From Balanoglossus misakiensis (lineage: Eukaryota > Hemichordata), in assembly GCA_040954595.2 (NCBI GenBank), contig CM082582.2:6262001-6326000 (forward strand): DNA of 64,000 nt. Reading direction: 5' to 3'. The translations under genes were made by a program, and so were the position numbers. Under the pieces are notes generated by a model. That model was not told where the DNA came from. It worked only from the letters and a program-made list of their open reading frames with translations, and ran no database searches. This document shows positions 14,840-24,800 of the stretch, one piece after another. The first letter of the stretch is position 1. Each line of letters opens with the position of its first letter.

Positions 14840-16048
14840 CTGCTCGTAATTGAATCCATGGCAAATTGCGCCTGATGTACCTACTTCAAATGACATTATG
14901 CTGAAAGACCCCTTAGCCATTTTCGGTTTTGATAGTAAGAAAAGCGAGATGCAACACAGCCCGGTTTACATGTATTTCTCATTACGCTCAATGTTACGCT
15001 AATTGCAAATGGGCCATGTCAAGCTTCCTTTTCTTATCATAAAACCAAGCGATAGAGGGCGGCCTGGCAAAACACCAAAGCAAATAGGGTTTACTCTCTT
15101 CGCCTTCGGTCTGGATATAGAGATTAACTTGTTACTGACCCCTAATAAAAATTCAGGGCTACCTCATATTTAATTAAATGTAAAAGTTGATCAAAAAAAA
15201 TCAGAAAACAAATAATTTACCAGATGTGTTCAAGATTCTCACTTTACAGTATTTTCCCACCGCGGAAGCGTGTCTATTTCTAGTGCTGTTTCGCGGCACA
15301 AAAGTTCTTGCGTCTTCAAATTTCTCTAATGTAATCTATCGTAACGCGAATATGCTAAAACAACCCAAGACACGATTACCATATACATTGCACATGTAAC
15401 ATTTACGCGACTGTTGCAATATCCGATATACAGTGTATACACAAACACGCAAGCACGCACGCAAACAGACAGACAGACAGACAGACAGAATAAGAAACAG
15501 TACAAAACGAGTATGGACCTGCTTGATCTTATTCACCGGGATGCGGCTACAACATTTTTAAAACATTTTCTCGACAGTATGTTGTTTTTATGGTGAATTA
15601 ATCCTCATATCCTTGAGTTTATTACCTTCATTTCTTAAGATGTTGCGAACGACTTGTGTATTTGATGTCATGTTTGAGACAGCGATTATCATTGGACGGT
15701 CTTGGTGCTACCTTGATACTTGTTCATTTGTTTGTAGGTTTGTTTGAATTCCCTGGTAGATAAATTTGCCGCTATAACGTTCATTCAATCACCATGCCAC
15801 CATGCATTGTTTGCAAGTATGTTGGCATAGAAAATCACTGGACCACCCCTCAGATGGTCTCTGGGAGATTGAATATTTACATTTTTATAACATTACGTGT
15901 CCGTTCAATATTTCATTATTGTATTGTAACGTTTTTTGTACAATTTTGTACACTTTTCATGAAGTTCTAATGGATACTATTGATGATAAATAACGTTTTT
16001 TAAATAAAACGAAACTTTGTCCAAGTTCACGTTTGACTGCGTTCTTTA
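14840..16048. other. 3' flank of the channel gene
   Basis: This probably holds the 3' untranslated region of the channel gene; AATAAA hexamers lie at 15144-15149 and 16003-16008. A short CAGA-type simple repeat sits at about 15466-15488. I see no other gene. Confidence 0.5.
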
Positions 16049-17201
16049 TTAAAGAGGAACGACACCCACAATTTTGGGCTTCAAAGTCCAAACCGGGTGT
16101 CAAAAACGGCAACGTTCCGATGGGTTAATTCACTTTCACTTCCTGCGCAAGCAGAAGACGCGAGTTGAAAATACTACTGTGACGTCAGCAACTTGCTGTG
16201 CAGTCGACGCGCAGGGCTCTTACACGTTCGACGTGTCATTTCCAATAAACAGACACATTTTGCGCGGATCTGACATGGCGAAATGTCAAGTTCATGACTT
16301 TAAAAACATATTCGGAAAATCGACGGGGATAAGTTTCTTTCAAAGGCAATGCTCTACGTGTATTGTATTTGTCGATGCGTGCAGACATAGACCCTGCAAT
16401 GTCCAAGATGCCATGCATGTCGACGTTTATGGACAAACCGTAAGGCCTATACAAAGTTGTTCTAACTGCCGCTGATAATAATAAACGTACCGTTTTAAAT
16501 CCTTCCTGCACGTTTTTTGGTACACGTATTTGGGTTTAATTTCCATTTATTGACGATCGCATAGTTATCAAATGAAAGCAACTAAAAAGGGCAGTTTTAA
16601 TACATTTCAAGAGACGAAACATGCATAGAATAACTATGGTATTGGCTTCCATTATAATACGGACGTACTACACCTGGAGAGCAGGACGATGCACCTTCGT
16701 TCTCTTCAACTCCATAAAAGGTGACAAAGTATTTTTGTAAGAAAAGTGGTTCGAAAAGGTGACAACGAGGGAGAGACAACAAGGGAGTTTCACCCGTGGA
16801 GTGTCTATGGTTTCACTGAAACCACACCAAGTGTAAGCCTTGACAAACGGGACACATCGGAGATCAGAACTGCATGAACTTTTGTCCTCTGTAAAATTCA
16901 GTCGCTTGGTCGTAGAAGGGAATCTCTGGTTCAAAATTGTAGCCTACTACCCGAGAATATGTTGCCATGCTAACGTCGTCGGTCGCGTGAGTGCAGGCGT
17001 GTATAAGCATAGGCTCGCTCCAACGCGTCGGCAGCGGACAACAGTTGCTGACGTCACTCACTTCCGGGTTCGCGCAGTTTTTGGCTGGCTGTAGCTCTGT
17101 TATGCGTAAGTGAAAGTGAATGAAACCAACGTTTTTCATAGTACTTTTTAATCGCATTTCGCCGAATTGGCTCAAAAACGGATCACAACGTTCCACTTTA
17201 A
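16049..17201. mobile_element. Foldback element with long imperfect inverted arms and TTAA ends
   Basis: The two ends are TTAA-AG(A/T)GGAACG in opposite orientation. Reading inward from both ends gives the same ordered blocks: TTCACTTTCACTT at 79 bp from each end, then GTGACGTCAGCAACT at about 131 and 145 bp, then GACGCG, TACACG and CATGGC. The arms are therefore imperfect inverted repeats of roughly 200 bp around a core of about 700 bp. ORFs inside (for example 16074-16475) have no recognisable transposase and largely overlap the arms. TTAA as target duplication hints at a piggyBac-like non-autonomous element, which is inference. It lies just beyond the 3' end of the coiled-coil gene. Confidence 0.7.
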
Positions 17202-17582
17202 TGTCACGTTTCGGGCATGCGCAAGGTTAGTTTTACTAGCGAAAAAACTATCTCCTTATTTTACAATGTGCGAATGAAGCTCCTTCGACAGCCATATTCC
17301 AACGAAAGTAGTGAATAAATATGCGAGAAAATCAAGCACGTAATTGATAAATAACAATTGTAAAGTTTTATCGATATAAAAAGAACATTAATAGTGCAAT
17401 AAAGAAAGGACTATATCACGAAGGTAGAAAGTAAACCAGAGAAAAACAATTCAAAATAAATATAGGAAGAAATCGCTCAAAAATGTCTGTCTGCTTAACG
17501 CTTTAACACTGCAATGCAAACACCTGTTACATGCAAAAATTGAACTTAAATTATGTACATTAAAAATACTGAATTTCTAAGA

Positions 17583-18385
17583 TCACTGATTCTTTGACAC
17601 AAGTCCGTCAAACATGACTCTCAACTCGCTTCTTCTCTCGTTACACACTTTTCCCTTTTGACTCTGTTGTCTCAGTTCATCGCATTCTCTCATTGCGGCT
17701 GTCAGTTTCCTGTTTTGTCTGGCGTAACTTCTCTTCAAGGAGAACAGCATGTGTTTAAGTCTGTCGTTATTTTCCATCAGTTCCTTGGCGTCGTCACTAT
17801 TGCTGACAGTAGGTGTGGCCTTCGGTGTCGATCGACCTCGACCTTGTACCTGTGTCTCAGGCGCGACAGCTTCAGTCAGTTCTGCCTTCAGCTTCTCAAT
17901 GGTATGGGTAAGCATCTTGTTTTCGCCCATTAAGAAGCTGACAGTTTTTGCTTCTTTCTTTTCTTGCTTCAGTTGCACATTTTCATCGATTAGCATCTGT
18001 AAGCATCTCTTCATCTTCTCCATGTCGTCACCCGATTCATCCTGGGAGGGAGTGTATTTATCGGCCTTGGCTTTGCGTCTCCTGAAAACGGATCGGCGCC
18101 TTTTCTTGGCACGCATGGCCTTCACTTGTTGAGATAATGTCTCCCATGTTTGGATCAACTCTTCTGTTGGGTTTTTCACTTCTCCACTGCGTCCATCACT
18201 GGAAATAAACCCGTAACACATACAGCTGTGAGATCAATGCTTGTTTTATACAGAGTTATAAATCGTTCTAATCGTTCAATTATTTGTAACTCTAAATAAC
18301 GACAAATTTGGACAAAATCTAAAGGAACCTACCAACTAACGGACTTGGTGCTATCAAGAGCCTTGTTAGAATGCCTGTTTCCCAT
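17583..18385 (-). CDS. Coiled-coil protein with N-myristoylation-type N terminus, unrecognised
   Basis: Two exons on the minus strand: 18385-18333 and 18198-17583. They join in phase (TG|T makes Cys18) to give 222 residues. The donor reads GTAGGT and the acceptor TTTATTTCCAG. The protein starts MGNRHS, which fits the Gly2-x-x-x-Ser6 consensus for N-myristoyltransferase, suggesting membrane attachment. A strongly basic patch follows at about residues 47-65 (AKKRRRSVFRRRKAK). Two heptad-like, Leu/Glu/Lys-rich segments at about 77-130 and 153-199 look like coiled coils, separated by a Ser/Thr/Pro-rich linker. I do not recognise the family. A CRE palindrome lies 155 bp upstream of the start. The short first exon is inferred from splice consensus and matching phase. 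Confidence 0.72.
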
Positions 18386-18539
18386 TGTCGTCAAGCTTTG
18401 ATTGGTGATTTCAACTAAAATTAACCCGAAAATAAGCTATATTTCTTCGCTCACAGTAATCGGCTTCGATCGCTTGGCACAGAATAATGGAACTTTGGTA
18501 GCGTGGGTAACCAAACATTCCGTGTACGCTTCGCAGAAA

Positions 18540-18547
18540 TGACGTCA
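18540..18547. promoter_or_regulatory. CRE palindrome upstream of the coiled-coil gene
   Basis: TGACGTCA, the full consensus for CREB/ATF factors, lies about 155 bp upstream of the ATG of the minus-strand coiled-coil gene, a plausible promoter-proximal position. Binding is inference. Confidence 0.4.
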
Positions 18548-19819
18548 CATGATCAAACTTTAAACCAATCAGCGTTCGGCAATTTGCGCATGTCAGAAAG
18601 ATTCCGGTGTGAAGCATTTCGGGAAATGTAAGATAGGTATTCTATCGTGTACCGTGCGCAATGCGTCCTGTTTGTCATGTTATATTGAACACCCGTGTAA
18701 ACGAAGGTGATCCTGTTGGTGGCGCTATGTGAAACGTGTCAAGCCAGGACAGTCGTTTTGATCAATACTTCATAACATCTGCATATTTTATTACATTGGT
18801 TAACTATGGAAAATACCCGAATACCTGCTAAATTAGTTGTGACAGGACTGATTCAAGTAATTCTCAGTTTGAAAAATTCTTCACAGCAGTAGTATTTCAT
18901 AACTTCAGAAATCTTTAATTTACTTGAAAATTTAAAAGTGGCCATGAAAATTCAATTTTCACTCAAAATACACACCACAGGAAGACAAAGCAACCCACCA
19001 CCTTAAAAATTCACTATCAGACCAATCACCAAAGCTGATAACAATTATTTTGGGAAACGCATGAAAGATGTTGCTATGATTTGAGCGGTGTTCGAACAAA
19101 ATGAAAAGGCAGTGATCCTATATTTTAGCTTTCTTATTTCAAAAAACGTTTTACAAGAGATCAGCAAAAAGAAAAAAAGTAAGCCATGGAACTGATTTCT
19201 GATACTGACTGCAAGAAGTGGTTTATCCAGGTTCTCACAGCTCAGACTGTTTCGTCACCACACTCCCTAACGTACCACTAGTGATGTCATAGGTCACTAA
19301 GGGGTCAAGGTGCAAAGGGTTAAAATGCTCTCCACAGTTCCCTAAACGATTAGAGCACAGAGGTGATGTGGGAGGTACATTACGGTTGCCTGGCTAATAA
19401 ACAATGTCAAATATGATTGGAGAGAAACCAAACCCAGTAATGAATATTAAGACCTATGGATGCCCTGATTGGGCAGATGCTTAATCAGAGTACGAATAAT
19501 TATAAACTAAGTAAGCTGCGATTGGGTATTGATAAATCGGAGGATCAATAATTAAAACCACCGGATCGTTTGATTCGCATGTCGGCTGTCCCTCTGTACA
19601 GTTGTTCACCTCAAAATGGTTATCTTTTCACGATGTCCAGTGCATATGAGTACCAGCACAGATCTCCTCATATACTGTCTATGGTAGCAACAAAACTTGT
19701 CTAATCAAAACAGTCTTCTGGTTAAGTTACATTTTATCGAAGTCAGTTTTACTCTAAACTGTGATTACAACTTAACAAAAACCGACTGATATTTGATGTT
19801 GACGACAGAAAAGCCACTC
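18548..19819. other. Intergenic stretch between the coiled-coil gene and the CFAP418 duplication
   Basis: Nothing coding is visible. It runs from the probable promoter of the minus-strand coiled-coil gene to the left edge of the tandem duplication at about 19820. Confidence 0.5.
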
Positions 19820-20483
19820 TTAATAAATAACTCTGAACTTTTTTACGAATGGCAACATGACCAATGTGATCAGTCATTTCTTTTCAAAAGCACTTGGAAT
19901 ATTTTATAACATTAATGATAGTAAGTAAAACTGCTAACTTCAAACTCAGCTGAATAATCTACCGACAAATATCACAACTAGATAATGTGAATCTACAGTA
20001 TATCTCTATGTGTGTATGTTAGTCAATAGTGTTTGTCCAAGTGTAAATTTCTCATTATGTATTGATGTACTTGTAGTATATATGCCTGCCTGTTTGTCTA
20101 TCTGTATGTATACACAATATAAGTGTATTCAGTCTCATGTGACTCTTGTGAGGCACCTAGCCATAGAAATTCTATGCTACAGATCGGTTTCAAAGCATCG
20201 ATGCTTGAATAACACTGTGACAAAATGTGGCTATGTAAATATTCCAGATTTTTCATCTACATCAGTGTTCTTGCTGAGGGTGGGGAGCCAGTAACACTAT
20301 TATCAGCGTTGTACATCACTGTTGCTGTACTCTCGTGATAACTACAATCATCTGCTTGGTAGCCACCACAATCATTCCAACTGATTTTGCTCCTTCTCAA
20401 CCCTCAGCAAAAACACTGCTCGTGTGCAGTTCTGGTGAGTTCCTTCCTGGTAAAGCTAGTCAAGTTTCAGGATTGGTTCAGAC

Positions 20484-20590
20484 TCAGAGTTTATGCCTTC
20501 CACAGACCCATTTCAAATCAGCATCCTTTTGTAAATCTACCAACTCTCTCACCGAGCGCCATTTACACTGACAGGCGTAGGCACGCACAC
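20484..20590 (-). pseudogene. Extra downstream copy of CFAP418 last exon
   Basis: This is identical by eye to the last coding exon at 21815-21921, including the TTCCCTCACAG acceptor and the stop. It lies in the downstream duplication unit. The unit lacks the start of exon 3, so it cannot make a full gene. It could still serve as an alternative last exon, because splicing from the intact exon 3 donor would give the same protein. I treat it as a duplicated exon, not an independent gene. Confidence 0.85.
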
Positions 20591-20767
20591 CTGTGAGGGA
20601 AAAAAATGTTAAAACTATGCAGAATATGTATTTGCTCCAATTTGTTTTCTACAAACTTTTTGCCTTTTGATAGTGTTTTTTTATTAAAGGGACAAATATG
20701 GAATGTTTTGAAATAATGTATCAAATTTCATGAAACACCACTGGCATTGTAAAAACAAAAGCACTGT

Positions 20768-21031
20768 GAATACACCTCTAGGTGGCGCACTTCAAGGACC
20801 TCGACTGACCTTTCTTTTTGTGGAGCTTGGCGCTCAATTTATTGAAGTCGGGCATGTTGTTTCTCAGGAAAAGATAGTCACAGCTGGAATTCCATTCATG
20901 AATACACCTCTAGGTGGCGCACTTCAAGGACCTCGACTGACCTTTCTTTTTGTGGAGCTTGGCGCTCAATTTATTGAAGTCGGGCATGTTGTTTCTCAGG
21001 AAAAGATAGTCACAGCTGGAATTCCATTCAT
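20768..21031. repeat. 132-bp direct repeat, two copies, holding CFAP418 exon 3 fragments
   Basis: Copies at 20768-20899 and 20900-21031 are identical by eye. Each contains, on the minus strand, the 3' part of CFAP418 exon 3 with its donor (exon edges at 20810 and 20942) plus the adjacent intron. The corresponding segment in unit 2 is present once (from 22099). Neither copy has the exon 3 acceptor or the residues around the [12 protein letters not shown] motif, so both are non-functional as complete exons. Confidence 0.95.
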
Positions 21032-21305
21032 AATTATCGTACATCACAATCTTAAATCTAATAAATAAATCTTAACTTCTTTTATGAATGGCAACATGAC
21101 CAATGTGATCAGTCATTTCTTTTCAATTGTAAAAGCACTTGGAATATTTTTAATAACATCAATGATAAAACTGCTAAATTCAAACTCAGCTGAATAATCT
21201 ACCGACAAATATCAATAATGTGAATGTACAGTATATCTCTATAAGTGTATGTTAGTCAATAGTGTCTGTTCAAGTGTAAATTTTTCGTTATGTATTGATG
21301 TACTT

Positions 21306-21414
21306 GTATGTATGTATGTATGTATGTATGTATGTATGTATGTATGTATGTATGTATGTATGTATGTATGTATGTATGTATGTATGTATGTATGTATGTA
21401 TGTATGTATGTATG
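21306..21414. repeat. (ATGT)n microsatellite, about 27 units
   Basis: A perfect tetranucleotide run of about 109 bp in the left part of duplication unit 2. The matching place in unit 1 (about 20065-20090) has only a short degenerate version, so the array expanded in, or was lost from, one unit after they separated. Confidence 0.97.
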
Positions 21415-21814
21415 CCTGTCTGTCTGTCTATCTGTATGTATACACAATACAAAATGTATTCAGTCTCATGTGACTCTTGAGAGGCACCTAGCCATAGAAA
21501 TTCTATGCTACAGATCGGTTTCAAAGCATTGATGCTTGAATAACACTGTGACAAAATGTGGCTATGTAAATATTCCAGATTTTTCATCTACATCAGTGTT
21601 CTTGCTGAGGGTGGGGAGCCAGTAACACTATTATCAGCGTTGTACATCACTGTTGCTGTACTCTCGTGATAACTACAATCATCTGCTTGGTAGCCACCAC
21701 AATCATTCCAACTGATTTTGCTCCTTCTCAACCCTCAGCAAAAACACTGCTCGTGTGCAGTTCTGGTGAGTTCCTTCCTGGTAAAGCTAGTCAAGTTTCA
21801 GGATTGGTTCAGAC

Positions 21815-24800
21815 TCAGAGTTTATGCCTTCCACAGACCCATTTCAAATCAGCATCCTTTTGTAAATCTACCAACTCTCTCACCGAGCGCCATTTACACT
21901 GACAGGCGTAGGCACGCACACCTGTGAGGGAAAAAAATGTTAAAACTATGCAGAATATGTATTTGCTCCAATTTGTTTTCTACAAACTTTTTGCCTTTTG
22001 ATAGTGTTTTTTTATTAAAGGGACAAATATGGAATGTTTTGAAATAATGTATCAAATTTCATGAAACACCACTGGCATTGTAAAAACAAAAGCACTGTGA
22101 ATACACCTCTAGGTGGCGCACTTCAAGGACCTCGACTGACCTTTCTTTTTGTGGAGCTTGGCGCTCAATTTATTGAAGTCGGGCATGTTGTTTCTCAGGA
22201 AAAGATAGTCACAGCTGGAATTCCATTCATAATTATCGTACATCACAATCTTAAAATCACAGTCTGTACATCTAAGTCTGTCACAGCTCCTGAAATAAAC
22301 AAAGAAAAGATATATAAATACACATGCGGCTGATTTTTCCCTTGTTCATGACCTTCATTTCTGGCTGTCACGTAAATTTTCATCAAGTTATTCACTGATG
22401 CAGTAATTGGGCAAACTGCAGAATTCAAAATATCACCACCAGATAAAATTGCTAGGGGGTCTGACTAATAATGAAACACTAGCCACTGTTTGGCAAATAT
22501 CAAGAGCCAGCTTGTTGTCATGGCGCCAAGCTTAATTAACCGGCTCACCTCTGTGACATCGTGGTGGCTAGTCCTACGGGCGTGCTAGTGCCTCCTAAGT
22601 ACACTGGGAAACATTTCTTGTCCAGATGGGAGTTGGATGACGACGTTCCTTCCCTCTGCACTTCTATCTTTTCCAGTGGCTCCGGAGCCTCGCAGATGTC
22701 GTCAATCATGGCATCTAAATCATCATCCCCGACGGACTTCTTGTGCCTTCAAGAAAAGGAAGGAGATCATGTATATTTTTGAAATCGTGTGTGTGTGTTC
22801 TGTGAATGGTTCTTATGTTTGGTATATGCCTGTGTAGGAATGGGACCCGCATAAATTTTCAATGTCCTACAACACAGAAGTTACCTCACTGGTTGCACTA
22901 CATGTATGACGGGTAATGTACATGTATACCATCACAGGTTTCAGTGAGGGTGTTGAACTGGAGTTCATGTACTGTACCAGTGTACAGGAATTGATGGCAC
23001 AGCTTTCAACAAGTTTAAGCAATGAGACACAAGATAGGTGTATCGCTGACATAATTTCACATTGAACAAATTTACACCTAATGGAGTTAGTGTTAGCGAT
23101 CTCTTGAGTATAACCATTACACAGCTAGGCACTAACACCCACCCACACATAAATGTATGCGTGTGTGTCTGTGTACACAAAGTCATCAGTAGATCCGATA
23201 ATATCTCTCACTCGTTACCATCATTAACTCTGAAAATGCGATCATTAAATTGGCACATCTTTGCTTCGCATATCGCCATAGCGACAGACAACACAAGTTC
23301 CTGCGCATACAAAAAACCTCTCTTCAAATCTTGATTGTCCTTTTGTCGACCCTGTGCGCAGCGGGCCGATTAGAGGCTTTGATTATCGACTCAATTCAAT
23401 TGCAGGAAACTGCGTCAATCTCAAACGATCAGTTACACGGCAGGACTGCGCTGCTAAAGAGTAATCGGGATAGAGTTAATGTTGTGAGATATTCACTCTG
23501 ACAGTGACAGAGTCAGGGAGAAAGAAACCATTGGAGTAGATGAGGGATGGTGGCAGCAGAAGGCAACAAGATCTGCCTGGCTTGATCGCCTCTGGTTACG
23601 AGACTGATCTCATTAGAAAGTCACTAAACACTGCTAAGGGGGTTTAATCAGATCACATTGCATTGCAATTCTTAATTTATCTGCTTACACTTTGCTCTCA
23701 ATAATCCCCACTGTGCTAGAATCCTTTTACAGATCTACATGTACAATGTACCTGGATCTAACCTGGACACAAACGGACTGAAGAATTTGTTCAGTTTGCA
23801 GAGGTATCTGGAGACAGATTTCCAGATTAGACAGGGTTTGGTTTACACAGGTTTTACTGTACATGTTATACAGCTGTATGATCGGTACTACATGTGGTGA
23901 CGGAGATAAAATGCTCTGAGTGCTATACTGGTAACTGCAGTTCTTTTGAACCAGAGATGCATTTTCTGCCCCATGGCCCTACACACAGGAAAATTCTCTT
24001 GATGGTAACATGTCTTGCACAACTGCAGTACACGAACCTGTGATTGACATGTACAGCATTCTATCTAAGTAGATATAGATTTGAAAGCTAAAAAAGGGAA
24101 CATAATTAACCAACGTTAGAAATTTTAGATCATCTTTTTCAGGTTAATACCCTGAAGGACTTCAAAGTAATGAAAATTGCATTCAATTAATGCAAAAATA
24201 TAAGACAGTCTCCATTTGTATATGTGTTACCATGGCAACAAGAAACACACTTGACATAACTGCTTCTAAATGGTTCTCTTTGAAAGATCAAGCAACCTAG
24301 TCTGAGTATTTAGGTCGTAAAGACGAAACAAGGTCAAAATTATCTTTCTTTTTTCAACTTAATATTAAATTTGCTGCAAGAAAATATTGTTAAATTGAGT
24401 TTGAACAATTCCCGTCTAAAACCGGGGGGGGAAAAAATTCAGGAATAATCCACCATACATCATGTACATCAGTACATGTATCTACTGGTACACAAAGAAA
24501 AAGCAAGATTAGCTGTCTCAAAAATTCACATTGTCTACCAAACTCTGGGAGAAAATCACAATCATCAAAAATTTAGGCTTTCCTTCAAATGTTGATGATG
24601 AATGATCCCCATACTTCCTTTTTAGAAAATTTAATTTCATTTTATGAATACTAAAAAAGAACATCTGGAGGAGTTTCATGTTAAAATAGTAAAATCTAAC
24701 CCACAGGGAGACCAGTGTAGAAACCAAGTAATTAGTTTAGGAATATTTTACAAGACATGTATATTCACATAAAATAATCATGCGCTAACAACAAACTTTA

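Larger units (their letters stand above)
19820..22256. repeat. Tandem duplication carrying the 3' exons of CFAP418
   Basis: Two head-to-tail units, about 19820-21056 and 21057-22256. The same sequence recurs at an offset of 1331 bp (1199 bp to the right of a nested repeat). From about 20221 to 20899 I see no difference from the second unit. The left 300 bp of the units carry substitutions and small indels. The right breakpoint of unit 1 falls inside exon 3 of CFAP418. Unit 1 has an extra 132-bp internal duplication, and unit 2 has an expanded ATGT array. Either a recent duplication or two haplotypes assembled in series could explain this. Confidence 0.93.

Noticed and set aside
16074-16475. 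133-residue ORF inside the foldback element
   Set aside because: It lies mostly in the inverted arm, has no transposase motif, and its length can be explained by chance.
20335-20571. Plus-strand ORFs repeated at 21666-21902
   Set aside because: They are antisense to the CFAP418 last exon and recur only because the DNA is duplicated.
21256-21587. ORFs with Met-Tyr-Val-Cys or Thr-Tyr-Ile-His repeats
   Set aside because: They are translations of the ATGT array, not proteins.
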